A stretch of 18,469 nucleotides of DNA from Pseudomonadota bacterium (GCA_023425455.1 JAFACP010000349.1:1-18469); one strand, 5' to 3'; numbered from the stretch's first letter, positions 7,966-16,322 are shown. Translations and numbers: made by a program. Notes: generated from the letters alone by a model not told the origin.

Positions 7966-8040
7966 TCCCGGTGGCGAAAATATGCGCCGCAGGGGTTATG
8001 GAATTTGCAGGCGCGGCGTCGGGCCTGTCAGGGGAGAGAG

Positions 8041-8991
8041 ATGTCTACAATCAACGATGTATCACGTCTGGCCGGGGTGTCCAAAGCCACGGTATCGCGG
8101 GTGTTGAGTGGGTCGCGTGGCGTAAAGGAAGCCAGTCGTCAGGCTGTTCTGAAAGCGGTGGATGAGCTGAACTACCGGCCCAATGTGATTGCCCAGTCGC
8201 TGCTGAGCCAGTCTACAGGCTGCATAGGCGTGATCTGCGCGCAGGAGAATATTAACCAGACCACCGGCTACCTGTACGCGCTGGAAAAACACCTCAGCCA
8301 GCATCAGAAGCACCTGCTGTTGCGCTTCGCGCATACCAAAACCGGGGTGATGCACGCCATTGAAGAACTCTCCTGCGGGTTATGCGATGACATTCTGGTG
8401 ATTGGCGCCCGCTTCCCCTTAAATATCGATCTGGAAAACGTCATTCTGGTGGACTGTATGGCGTCGGATAACCCCAACAGCATCCAGTTCGACCATGCGT
8501 TTGCCGCAGAGACGGCCTGTAACTACCTGACCAGCCAGGGTCGCCGCCAGATTGCGCTGATCCATCCGCAGGGCAGCGGTTTTGCTGACCAGGTGTTGCT
8601 GGGTTATAAGCACGCGCTGGAGAAAAATTTCCTGCCGTTTAACCGCAATCTGGTCTTTATGGACTCCAGCTCCTCGTCCGTCGCGCTGCAGGAGCTGCTG
8701 AATAACGCCAGCACCCTGAACTTCAACGCGCTGCTGGTGGCAGATGAACAGGAGGCGCAGCGGGTGATCCCGCAGCTGCAGGCGTTTAACAAATCGGTGC
8801 CGGACGACATTATGGTCTTCAGCCTGGGCGGGTCACTGCACCTGCCGGGTATTCCGGTGATCCCGGCCATTGAATATTCGATGGACGCCATGGCCGCGCG
8901 GATCGTCAGCTGGCTGAATGAAAAAACGCAGATGCTGGGGGCGTACGTGCTGCGCGGTGATTTAATTATTCCCGATATCCGCAAGCGCTAA
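8041..8991 (+). CDS. LacI/AscG-type transcriptional repressor of the beta-glucoside operon
   Basis: The product is a 316-residue LacI/GalR-family regulator. Residues 3-22 (TINDVSRLAGVSKATVSRVL) form the helix-turn-helix, followed by the hinge helix region YRPNVIAQSLLSQST at about 46-60 and a periplasmic-binding-protein-like effector domain starting CIGVICAQ. The start was set at ATG 8041, which has GGGGAG upstream. The frame runs further upstream to 7789, but that part crosses the operators and promoter and is not protein-like. The effector domain is unusual near its end: FSLGGSLHLP stands where relatives often have GFDD, so the inducer pocket may differ. It is divergent from the PTS operon, 294 bp apart, and is its likely regulator, responding to a phosphorylated or free beta-glucoside. 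The nearest characterised relative I can suggest is AscG/CasR type. Confidence 0.9.
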   Translation: MSTINDVSRLAGVSKATVSRVLSGSRGVKEASRQAVLKAVDELNYRPNVIAQSLLSQSTGCIGVICAQENINQTTGYLYALEKHLSQHQKHLLLRFAHTKTGVMHAIEELSCGLCDDILVIGARFPLNIDLENVILVDCMASDNPNSIQFDHAFAAETACNYLTSQGRRQIALIHPQGSGFADQVLLGYKHALEKNFLPFNRNLVFMDSSSSSVALQELLNNASTLNFNALLVADEQEAQRVIPQLQAFNKSVPDDIMVFSLGGSLHLPGIPVIPAIEYSMDAMAARIVSWLNEKTQMLGAYVLRGDLIIPDIRKR

Positions 8992-8995
8992 CAAC

Positions 8996-9019
8996 AGCGT
9001 GAAGCCCGGGCTTCACGCT
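8996..9019. terminator. Perfect palindrome, probable shared terminator between the regulator gene and yicS
   Basis: A perfect 24-nt palindrome (half-site AGCGTGAAGCCC) begins 5 nt after the regulator stop and ends on the first base of the yicS stop codon complement. It would form a strong GC-rich hairpin in either transcript. The T-runs after it are short on both sides (TTAATAATC and TGTTGTT), so it is at best a weak intrinsic terminator. Its placement between two converging genes supports a bidirectional role. Confidence 0.6.
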
Positions 9020-9315
9020 TAATAATCTTCCATACAGTCAACCTGGCCCACCGCAGCCCAGTAGTTGTCCAGGTTATCCCGCTGCATGGCGGTAACGGCG
9101 TTCTTCACCAGGATCTGATTCGCCTCTGATGACAGGATCATCGCCTGCCACGCCTTGTCGCTCTGTTTTTTCTGCGGCGTACAGACTTTCCTGATGTCTT
9201 TCAGTACCAGCTGTTTAAGCTGTTCATATTTTGCCGGATCTGGCGTCTCCTGAGCGTGCGCGAAGGCGGCGAACAGCAGGCAGACGAGCAAGCAAACCAG
9301 GTGTGCAGATTTCAT
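9019..9315 (-). CDS. yicS: YicS, small exported protein of unknown function
   Basis: The product is 98 residues, with a signal peptide MKSAHLVCLLVCLLFAAFAHA cleaved before Q22, so it is probably periplasmic. The mature part has two cysteines (in RKVCTPQKK and VDCMEDY) that could pair. It resembles my recollection of E. coli YicS (97 residues): both have LRKICTPQ/IRKVCTPQ, a Ser-Asp-x-Ala-Trp segment, and an NYW-A-G-V-C ending. A good GGAGG site precedes the start. In E. coli yicS lies beside nlpA and nepI; here the beta-glucoside locus lies between it and yicL/nepI. The function is not known. Confidence 0.75.
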   Translation of the reverse strand: MKSAHLVCLLVCLLFAAFAHAQETPDPAKYEQLKQLVLKDIRKVCTPQKKQSDKAWQAMILSSEANQILVKNAVTAMQRDNLDNYWAAVGQVDCMEDY

Positions 9316-9351
9316 CGGGACCTCCGGTAAAAAGTCATATGTTTCACCTGA

Positions 9352-9367
9352 AATGTATCGTTACATT
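9352..9367. promoter_or_regulatory. Palindromic candidate operator upstream of yicS
   Basis: AATGTATCGTTACATT has perfect 6-base arms around a 4-base centre. It lies 37 nt upstream of the yicS start and between that gene and the 3' end of the Bcr-type exporter gene. A second small palindrome, TTTCACCTGAAA, abuts it at 9342-9353. I could not pair it with a convincing promoter or a named regulator. Confidence 0.3.
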
Positions 9368-9402
9368 CCGTAAAGCGATTCAAGCCGAAAGTATGAATTT
9401 GC

Positions 9403-10552
9403 TTATTCCCGCGTATGAGAGCCGATCAGCAAGGCGATGCTGTAGCTTGCCAGCACAGCAATGCTCAGTTTCAGCATCGTTTCTCCCCCCACACCGGCAA
9501 GCGGCGCGGCCGCCGAATAAAAACATCAGCATTCCTGAGAGGGCGGAGGCGGTGCCGGAGGTCTGCGCGTTGACGGCGCTCATCGCTTCCGAACCGGCGA
9601 GGGTGCTGATCCCGCTGTTGAGGGCGACGGTGAAAAAAAGCGCGATCAACGCAAGCGTTGAGAGGTGCGTCCAGGCGAACAGCAGCGTCAGGCCGGCGGC
9701 GGTCACCGCCAGCACCAGCCCGCCCTGTATCAGCGCTTCCGGCGGATGACGCCTGGCCAGACGCGAGAAAATCAGCGCCGAGATAATCAGCCCGATGCCG
9801 TTGACGGCAAACAGCAGACTGAACTGCATGGCGCTGAGGCCGTACTCGTTTTGCAGCACAAACGAGGAGGTGCCGATATAGCAAAACAGCCCCGCCAGCA
9901 TAAAGGCCTGAATCAGACAGTTGCGCGTGAAACGGCGGTTTTTCACCACCGTTTTGCCGGTTTTCAGTAACGAACCGCCAGCGGTTCTCTCCGTCAGCGA
10001 CTCGCAGATCCACAGCTGGCTGGCGATCAGCAGCGCCAGACCCGTCCCCGCCATCATCCAGAACAGCATTCGCCAGTCGAAGTGAGACGAAACGTAGCCG
10101 CCCAGCACCGGAGAGACCACGGGCGCAATGCCGTTCACCGTCATCAGCAGGGCGAAAAACTGCGTCAGCATTGTGCCCTGGTAGCGGTCGCGGGCGATGG
10201 CGCGCGCCAGCACCGAGCCACCCGCGCCAGCGACACCCTGCACAAAGCGCCAGCCGATAAGGGCGTAGATACTCTGCGTCGTGGCACAGAGTACCGACGC
10301 GGCCACAAACAGCAGCAGAGAGATCAGCAGCGGCAGCTTACGCCCGACGCGATCGCTTAACGGACCGAAAAAGAGCTGTCCCAGCCCGAGCCCCACCAGC
10401 GCCGAGGTCAGCGAAAGCTGCGTTAGCGTGGTGGAGGTATGAAGATGGGCGGCGATCTCCGGCAGGGCCGGAAGGTAAAAATCGGAACACAGCGGCCCGA
10501 TGGCCGTCAGCAGGCCGAGGATCGCTGCAAAAGAGAGCGACAGTTTTGCCAT
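9403..10552 (-). pseudogene. Bcr/CflA-type MFS drug exporter, frameshifted near the 3' end
   Basis: This is an inner-membrane DHA1 exporter of the Bcr/CflA group, which expels antibiotics and metabolites by proton antiport. The start at 10552 (AGGA 6 nt upstream) gives MAKLSLSFAAILGLLTAIGP. The group's SDFYLPALP motif is at 23-31 and MFS motif A (GPLSDRVGRK) at 63-72. After F346-G347-G348 the frame turns into an Arg/Cys-rich tail (RAACRCGGRNDAE...) running to a stop at 9380. One base over, the sequence reads AAAPLAGVGGETMLKLSIAV and on through a proper last helix to a TAA at 9403-9405. A one-base insertion (or two-base loss) in GGCGGCCGCG at about 9505-9512 explains it. The corrected protein would be 382 residues. 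It follows eefC on the same strand after 46 nt and may be co-transcribed. Confidence 0.85.
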
Positions 10553-10567
10553 TACGTTTTCCTGAAG

Positions 10568-10592
10568 GCCGGGCGACGCAGCGCCGCCCGGC
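10568..10592. repeat. REP-like hairpin between eefC-like and MFS genes
   Basis: GCCGGGCG (10568-10575) and CGCCCGGC (10585-10592) are perfect 8-base arms around a 9-nt loop, all GC-rich, with a REP-type GACGCAGCGCC centre. It fills most of the 46-bp gap before the MFS start codon. No T-run follows, so it probably modulates readthrough or mRNA stability and does not act as a full intrinsic terminator. Confidence 0.5.
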
Positions 10593-10598
10593 GGGGGG

Positions 10599-11963
10599 TC
10601 ACTGAATACCGCCGCCCAGCGACTGCCAGAGGGTGATACGGTTTTCAAAATCGGTTTGTTGCAAGGCAATCAACGACTCCTGCGCCGTCCACAGCGACCG
10701 CTGGGCGGTCAGAACCGTCAGATAATCTCCTGCTCCTGCCTGATAGCTGCGGGTCGCCACATCCAGCGTTGTTTGCCCGGCGGCCACATATTCGCGCTGG
10801 GCATCAAGCTGTTCGCTCAGCGTTTCGCGACGCGCCAGCGCATCGGCCACATCTTTGAACGCGCTCTGGATGGTTTTCTCGTAGGTGGCAATCAACCCTT
10901 TTTTCTCTGCTTCCGCGTAGCGCAGCTGCGCCATGTTGCTGCCGCCGCTAAACAGCGGCAGGGTGATGGACGGCGCGAACGACCAGACCTGCATGCCGTG
11001 GCTGAACAGCGACGACAGCGAGTCGCTGCCGACGCCCGCGCTGGCGGTGAGCGAAATGGTCGGGAAGAAGTTGGCGCGCGCCGCACCAATGCTGGCGTTG
11101 GCGCTTTTCAGGTTATGCTCGGCCTCCTGGATATCCGGGCGGCGCAGCAGCGCGCTGGAGCTGACGCCCGCCGGGATCAGGGTGATGGCGTTATCGCTCA
11201 GGCTCTCCAGCGTGCCCGGCAACAGACTCGCCGGCACCGTCGCCCCCGCCAGCAGGTTGAGCGCGTTTGTGTCCTGCATCACCAGCGTCTGATAGTTCGC
11301 CACGCTGGCGCGCGCCTGCTGATACACCGCCATCGCTTCACTGACGTCGGTCGCGGCTGCCACCCCCACCTCCTGCTGACGTTTGACGATCCTGAGCGAG
11401 TGGGCGGCGCTCTCCATGGTCGATTTCGCCAGCGCCAGGTTGCTGTGATCCGCAGCCAGCGTTATCCAGGCCGTGGTCAGCTCGCTGACCATCGTCAGGC
11501 GGGTGTTCCGGGCGGTGAACTCGCTGGCAAGCCAGGTTTCACGCGCCGCACGCGCGAGGCTCTGGTTTTTACCAAACAGATCCAGCTCAAAGCTGGTGAC
11601 CGCGCCGTTGGCCTCATCGCTGGTGGTCACACCGCTTGCCAGCGTGCGGCTGCGGGTGTGGCTCAGCTCTGCGTCCAGCGTCGGGAACAGAGACGAGCGC
11701 GTTTCGCCGTACTGGGCGCGGGCGGCGTCGATGTCGGCAATCGCTTTTTGTAGGTCGCGGTTGCTGTTCAGCGCCATGGCCACCACGCTGTTCAGGCGCG
11801 GATCGTTCATCACCTGCTGCCACTGGCTAACCACGGCGCTGGCTTCACCATGGGCGCCCGGCAGGGTGGCCGGGACGGGGGACGCCGGGCGCTGATAGGC
11901 CGGGTCTAACGACACACAGCCAGCGCTCAGCAGGGCTAAAACTAAAACAGAGACACGAAACAT
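10599..11963 (-). CDS. eefC: EefC-like outer-membrane efflux channel lipoprotein (NodT/OprM family)
   Basis: The product is a 454-residue outer-membrane factor of the RND tripartite pump. A lipoprotein signal peptide with lipobox LSAGC (Cys16) is followed by PAYQRPASPVP and two repeats of the TolC/OprM fold. The family's LRRPDIQEAEHNLKSANASIGAARANFFPTI stretch (read in parts) is present in the middle, and SYQAGAGDYLTVLTAQRSL near the end. It forms the trimeric exit duct through the outer membrane. The start codon shares one base with the RND stop (TAATG), so translation is coupled. The eef symbol rests on gene order (adaptor, pump, channel in one operon, not TolC-dependent) and on general resemblance; it could be another OprM-type operon. 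Confidence 0.85.
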   Translation of the reverse strand: MFRVSVLVLALLSAGCVSLDPAYQRPASPVPATLPGAHGEASAVVSQWQQVMNDPRLNSVVAMALNSNRDLQKAIADIDAARAQYGETRSSLFPTLDAELSHTRSRTLASGVTTSDEANGAVTSFELDLFGKNQSLARAARETWLASEFTARNTRLTMVSELTTAWITLAADHSNLALAKSTMESAAHSLRIVKRQQEVGVAAATDVSEAMAVYQQARASVANYQTLVMQDTNALNLLAGATVPASLLPGTLESLSDNAITLIPAGVSSSALLRRPDIQEAEHNLKSANASIGAARANFFPTISLTASAGVGSDSLSSLFSHGMQVWSFAPSITLPLFSGGSNMAQLRYAEAEKKGLIATYEKTIQSAFKDVADALARRETLSEQLDAQREYVAAGQTTLDVATRSYQAGAGDYLTVLTAQRSLWTAQESLIALQQTDFENRITLWQSLGGGIQ

Positions 11964-14900
11964 TATGACCTCCGGTTTGCGTGTTTACCGGAGAACAGAC
12001 GTTTCACCAGTACAAAGAATAACGGGACGAAGAAGATCGCCAGCAGCGTGGCCGCCAGCGTACCGCCGATGATGCCGGTGCCGATCGCCACCCGGCTGTT
12101 GGCGCCTGCGCCGGTTGCCACCGCCAGCGGCGTGACGCCCGCAATAAACGCCAGCGAGGTCATGATGATCGGACGCAGACGCGTCCGGGCGGCGAGCAGC
12201 GCGGCGCGGGTCAGGGATTGCCCTTCGGCCACGGCGGCTTCGGCAAACTCGACAATCAGAATGGCGTTCTTCGACGACAGGCCGATGGTGGTTAACAGCG
12301 CCACCTGGAAGTAGACGTCGTTATTCAGCCCGCGCATCGTGGCGGCGAGCGCCGCGCCCAGCACCCCAAGCGGGATCACCAGAATGACGGAAATGGGCAC
12401 CGACCAGCTCTCATACAGCGCCGCCAGACACAGGAACACCACGAGGATAGAAAGGGCGTAGAGGCTCATCGCCTGGCCGCTCGCCAGTTTTTCCTGCAGC
12501 GACAAACCGCTCCACGCCCAGGTGCTTCCGGCCGGCAGGGTGTTCGCCAGCTGTTCCATGCGACTCATTGCGCTACCGGAGCTGGCGCCGCTGGCGTTCT
12601 CGCCCTGAATCTCATACGCCGCCGAGCCGTTGTAGCGCACCAGGCTTTCCGGGCCATATTCCCAGTGGGTGGTGGCGAAGGCGGAGAACGGCGTCATGCT
12701 GCTGTCGCTGCCGCGGACATACCATTTGCGGAGATCGTCTGGCGAGGCGCGGGCGTCGCTCTCGCCCTGGATATAGACCTTCTTCACGCGGCCGCGATCG
12801 ATAAAATCGTTCACGTAGGTGCCGCCCCAGGCGCTGGAGAGCGTGCTGGAGACATCGCTCAGGGAGAGCCCCAGCGACACGGCTTTGTTGTTATCAATAT
12901 CCACCTGCAGCTGCGGCATTTGCGGCAGATCGTTGGCGCGCACGGCGTGCAGAGAGGCATCCTGGTTGGCTTCGCTAATCAGCTGATTTCGCATCTTCAG
13001 GAGCGTATCGCGGTCGGTGCCGCCGGTGGCCATCAGTTCGAACGTAAAGCCGTTGCTCTGGCCCAGACCGTCAACCGCCGGCGGCGTCATGGCAAAGACC
13101 GTGGCATCACGGATGGTGCCCAGCTGCTGCGTGGCGCGCAGGGCGATCGCCTGCGCGGTGTTCTGCTGACCCTGACGCTCGGACCAGTTTTTCAGCGAGA
13201 CAAACGCCATCCCGGCGTTCTGACCGCTCCCGCTAAAGCTAAAGCCTTCGACGGTAAAAATCACATCGGTATTGGCTTTCTCTTTGGTGAGGAACCATTC
13301 GCGCACCTGGCGGCTGACCTCGGCGGTACGTACCGCCGTTGCGCCAGCCGGCAGGGTGTACTGCACCATGATTTCGCCTTGATCTTCCGTCGGCAGGAAA
13401 CTGCCCGGCAGCTTCAGCATCGTCAGCCCCATCGCGGCGCAAAGCAGCGCGTAGATCGCCAGCATGCCGCCAGAGCGGCGTAATGCGCGTAAGACCTTAT
13501 TCTGGTAGCCGCGCTCGGTTTTGCTGTAGAAACGGTTAAAGGCGCCGAAAAAGCCTTTTTTACGCGCTGGGGTGTGGCTCAGTATTGCGCCGCACAGGGC
13601 CGGCGTCAGGGTCAGCGCCACCACCACGGAGAGGATCATCGCCGAGATGATGGTCACTGAAAACTGGCGATAAATCACCCCGGTAGAGCCGCCGAAAAAC
13701 GCCATTGGCAGGAACACGGCGGACAACACGAGGGCGATAGCGACCAGCGCGCCAGAGATCTCCCCCATCGATTTCTCGGTGGCCTCGCGGGCCGGAAGGC
13801 CTTCGTCGCGCATAATACGCTCGACGTTTTCGACCACCACGATAGCGTCATCCACCAGCAGGCCAATCGCCAGCACCATTGCAAACAGCGTCAGGGTATT
13901 AATGGAGTAGCCGAACAGCGCCAGCACGCCAAAGGTGCCCAGCAATACCACCGGCACCGCCAGCGCCGGGATCAGCGTCGCGCGGATATTCTGCAGGAAC
14001 AGGTACATCACCACCACCACGAGGATAATGGCTTCGAACAGGGTCTGAATCACGTCCTCAACCGAGATCTTAATGAACTCGGTGCTGTCTTTCGGGTAGG
14101 CGACGTCGTAGCCTTCCGGCATCGCGCGTTTGAATTCAGCGATCTTATCCTTCACGGCAGTGGCCGTTTCGAGCGCGTTTGCGCCCGGTGACAGCATGAC
14201 CGCCATACCCGCCGCCGGGTGGCCGTTCAGCTTCGCGGTGGCGGTGTAATCTTCGCTGCCCATTTCCACCCGTGCCACGTCGCTGATGCGCACCACCGCG
14301 CCGCTGGACTGGCTTTTGACGATGATATTGTTGAACTGCTCCACCGTCTGCAGGCGTGACTGGGCGCGCACGGTTGCGGTCAGCTGCTGGGCGTTTGACG
14401 AAGGCAGCGCGCCGATTTTACCGGCCGACACCTGCACGTTCTGCGCCTCGATCGCGCTCTGCACGTCCGAGGGCATCAGCGCGTAAGAGGCCAGTTTCGC
14501 CGGGTCGAGCCAGATGCGCATCGCGTATTCCGCGCCGAACACCTGCAGGCTCCCCACGCCTTCCACGCGCGCCAGCGGATCCTGCATGTTACTCACCAGC
14601 CAGTCGGCGATATCCGAGCTGCTGGCGGTATCGGTTTTATCGTAGACGCCCATAATCAGCAGAAAGTTACTTTGCGATTTTTGCACCGTGATCCCGGCCT
14701 GCTGTACCTCGGTCGGCAGGCGTGATTCCGCCTGCTGCACCTTGTTCTGCACCTGCACCTGGGCGGTATCCGGGTCGGTTCCCTGCTCGAAGGTGACGTT
14801 GATGCTCACCGAGCCGTCCGAGCTGCTGGTGGAGGTAAAATAGAGCAGGTTGTCCAGCCCGGTCAGCTGTTGTTCAATCACCTGGGTGACGCTGTTTTCC

Positions 14901-15073
14901 AGGGTTTGCGCGGAGGCGCCGGTATAGGTTGCGGAGATCCTGACCGACGGCGGGGCGACGTCCGGGTACTGCGCAACCGGCAGCGTGCGGATCGCCAGCA
15001 TCCCGGCGAGCATGATCAGAATGGCGATCACCCAGGCAAAGACCGGGCGACGCACGAAGAAACGGGAAAACAT
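11963..15073 (-). CDS. eefB: EefB-like RND multidrug efflux pump (HAE1/AcrB family)
   Basis: The product is a 1036-residue inner-membrane proton/drug antiporter of the AcrB family, with 12 membrane helices and two large periplasmic loops (about 30-340 and 560-875). It begins with the typical MFSRFFVRRPVFAWVIAI. The proton-relay residues are all visible: Asp408 and Asp409 in GLLVDDAIVVVENVER, Lys935 in GLSSKNAILIVEFAE, and Arg965/Thr972 in RLRPIIMTSLAF. Length is that of a full pump (AcrB 1049). The start overlaps the adaptor stop by one base (TGATG) and the stop overlaps the channel start (TAATG). The family exports a wide range of lipophilic drugs, dyes and bile salts. The name EefB is inferred from operon structure and host flavour, not from a search. 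Confidence 0.9.
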   Translation of the reverse strand: MFSRFFVRRPVFAWVIAILIMLAGMLAIRTLPVAQYPDVAPPSVRISATYTGASAQTLENSVTQVIEQQLTGLDNLLYFTSTSSSDGSVSINVTFEQGTDPDTAQVQVQNKVQQAESRLPTEVQQAGITVQKSQSNFLLIMGVYDKTDTASSSDIADWLVSNMQDPLARVEGVGSLQVFGAEYAMRIWLDPAKLASYALMPSDVQSAIEAQNVQVSAGKIGALPSSNAQQLTATVRAQSRLQTVEQFNNIIVKSQSSGAVVRISDVARVEMGSEDYTATAKLNGHPAAGMAVMLSPGANALETATAVKDKIAEFKRAMPEGYDVAYPKDSTEFIKISVEDVIQTLFEAIILVVVVMYLFLQNIRATLIPALAVPVVLLGTFGVLALFGYSINTLTLFAMVLAIGLLVDDAIVVVENVERIMRDEGLPAREATEKSMGEISGALVAIALVLSAVFLPMAFFGGSTGVIYRQFSVTIISAMILSVVVALTLTPALCGAILSHTPARKKGFFGAFNRFYSKTERGYQNKVLRALRRSGGMLAIYALLCAAMGLTMLKLPGSFLPTEDQGEIMVQYTLPAGATAVRTAEVSRQVREWFLTKEKANTDVIFTVEGFSFSGSGQNAGMAFVSLKNWSERQGQQNTAQAIALRATQQLGTIRDATVFAMTPPAVDGLGQSNGFTFELMATGGTDRDTLLKMRNQLISEANQDASLHAVRANDLPQMPQLQVDIDNNKAVSLGLSLSDVSSTLSSAWGGTYVNDFIDRGRVKKVYIQGESDARASPDDLRKWYVRGSDSSMTPFSAFATTHWEYGPESLVRYNGSAAYEIQGENASGASSGSAMSRMEQLANTLPAGSTWAWSGLSLQEKLASGQAMSLYALSILVVFLCLAALYESWSVPISVILVIPLGVLGAALAATMRGLNNDVYFQVALLTTIGLSSKNAILIVEFAEAAVAEGQSLTRAALLAARTRLRPIIMTSLAFIAGVTPLAVATGAGANSRVAIGTGIIGGTLAATLLAIFFVPLFFVLVKRLFSGKHANRRS

Positions 15074-16194
15074 CAGGCGTTTCCTCCGCTGTGTGTTATC
15101 TCTTCGGCTTTAACCTGCTGACCAACGGTAACGTTGTCGCGCCCTTCCACAATCAGCTTGTCGCCGGATTTCAGGCCGCTGAGCACCAGCCATTTGTCGC
15201 CGTAGGTTTGGCCGGTTTCCAGTTGACGCTGCTCCACTTTGCCGCTGGCATTCACCACCAGCGCCGTGGCGGCGCCTTTGGCGTCACGGGTAATCCCCTG
15301 CTGCGGCGCGAGGATCGCATCATTCATGACCCCTTCATCGACCCGTGCGCGAACGAACATGCCCGGCAACAGCTGCTGTTCAGGGTTCGGGAAGATGGCG
15401 CGCAGGGTGACTGACCCGGTTGACTCATCCACCGCCACTTCGGTCAGCGCCAGGCGGCCTTTTTCGCTGTAGGTGCTGCCGTCTTCCAGAATTAACGACA
15501 CGCTCAGGGTATCGCTGTTGCTGCTGAGCGTCTGTTGCCGTAAGCGCAGCAGATCGGCGCTGGAACGCGTTAAATCGACGTTCATGCTCGCCAGCCCGCG
15601 AATGGTCGCCAGCGCGGTCTCCTGCTGCGCCGTTACCAGCGCCCCAGGAGTGACGGAGGAGATACCGATGCGCCCGGCGATCGGGGCGGTCACCGTGGTC
15701 CAGTTGAGGTTGATGCGCGCGCTCTCCTGCGCCGCTTTTTTCGCCGCCACGCTGGCCTGATCCTGCGCGCAGGTGGCTTTTGCGTCTTCGTAATCCTGTC
15801 GGGATACGCCGTCGTCTTTCACCAGCTGCGCATAGCGCCGGGCTTTCTGGCAGTCGGCCTGCACCAGCGCCTGCGCCTGTTTCAGCGCAGCGGCGGCCTC
15901 ATCAAAGGCGGCGCGATAGCTGGCAGGATCGATCTGATACAGCGGCTGACCGGCTTTGACGGTATCGCCTTCGGTAAAGAGCCGTTTCTGAATAATGCCG
16001 CCCACCTGTGGGCGCACTTCCGCGCTCATGGCGGCGCTGGTGCGCCCGGTCAGTTCGCTCACTACCGAAACCGGCTGGCTCATCAGGGTGACAATCCCCA
16101 CTTCCGGCAAGGGACGTTGGGGAGCCGATGTTTGCGCATTATCGCACCCCGTCAGGAGGAATAATGCGGTGATGCAGGCTGTGATGTTTTTCAT
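15073..16194 (-). CDS. eefA: EefA-like periplasmic membrane-fusion adaptor lipoprotein
   Basis: The product is a 373-residue HlyD/AcrA-family adaptor joining the RND pump to the outer-membrane channel. The lipobox is LLTGC (Cys17). The lipoyl half-motifs are EVRPQVGGIIQKRLFTEGD at about 59-77 and TAPIAGRIGISSVTPGALV after the hairpin. Between them the alpha-helical hairpin spans about 98-165, with its tip near DDGVSRQ (127-133). The beta-barrel and membrane-proximal domains follow, including LLPGMFVRARVDEG and APQQGITRD. It carries two extra cysteines, Cys115 and Cys142, in opposite helices of the hairpin. It is the first gene of the three-gene operon, 147 nt after the TetR stop, with only a weak ribosome site (CTGGA). 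In Enterobacter/Klebsiella the eef operon is reported, as I recall, to be silenced by H-NS. Confidence 0.88.
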   Translation of the reverse strand: MKNITACITALFLLTGCDNAQTSAPQRPLPEVGIVTLMSQPVSVVSELTGRTSAAMSAEVRPQVGGIIQKRLFTEGDTVKAGQPLYQIDPASYRAAFDEAAAALKQAQALVQADCQKARRYAQLVKDDGVSRQDYEDAKATCAQDQASVAAKKAAQESARINLNWTTVTAPIAGRIGISSVTPGALVTAQQETALATIRGLASMNVDLTRSSADLLRLRQQTLSSNSDTLSVSLILEDGSTYSEKGRLALTEVAVDESTGSVTLRAIFPNPEQQLLPGMFVRARVDEGVMNDAILAPQQGITRDAKGAATALVVNASGKVEQRQLETGQTYGDKWLVLSGLKSGDKLIVEGRDNVTVGQQVKAEEITHSGGNA

Positions 16195-16224
16195 ACGTTT
16201 TTCCAGGGTGAATGCGGCCTGCCC

Positions 16225-16240
16225 TGTTAAAAAATTAACA
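16225..16240. promoter_or_regulatory. AT-rich palindrome upstream of the RND operon
   Basis: TGTTAAAAAATTAACA has perfect 6-base arms around AAAA and lies 31 nt upstream of the adaptor start codon. A degenerate relative (TGTTAATTATTTAA) occurs at 16323-16336. It may be an operator or part of an AT-rich H-NS-bound tract. No convincing -35/-10 pair could be placed for the operon in 16195-16299. Confidence 0.3.
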
Positions 16241-16299
16241 AGGAGGAGGGTTATTTAAAGGCACAGCGATAACGCATCTCCGGCGTTGCCGGAAATGAC

Positions 16300-16322
16300 A
16301 AAAAGGGAATGTTATATTCCCT
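16300..16322 (-). terminator. Rho-independent terminator after the TetR gene
   Basis: On the minus strand AGGGAAT (7-base arm), a 5-nt loop ATAAC, and ATTCCCT are followed at once by a T5 run (AAAAA at 16300-16304 on the plus strand). It starts 20 nt after the TetR stop codon. The stem is short and only moderately GC-rich, so some readthrough into the RND operon is likely. A second small stem, CCGGC-GTT-GCCGG, follows at 16280-16292. Confidence 0.6.

Noticed and set aside
7789..8040. Upstream extension of the LacI-type regulator to 400 residues
   Set aside because: It would translate through both operators and the promoter; the family N-terminus MSTINDVSRLAG begins at 8041 with a good ribosome site.
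10656..11753. 365-residue open frame on the plus strand
   Set aside because: It is antisense to the outer-membrane channel gene, which has clear family motifs; the plus-strand product is Arg/Gln-rich and resembles no family.
12665..13483. 272-residue open frame on the plus strand
   Set aside because: It lies wholly inside the RND pump gene on the other strand and has low-complexity composition typical of antisense frames in GC-rich DNA.
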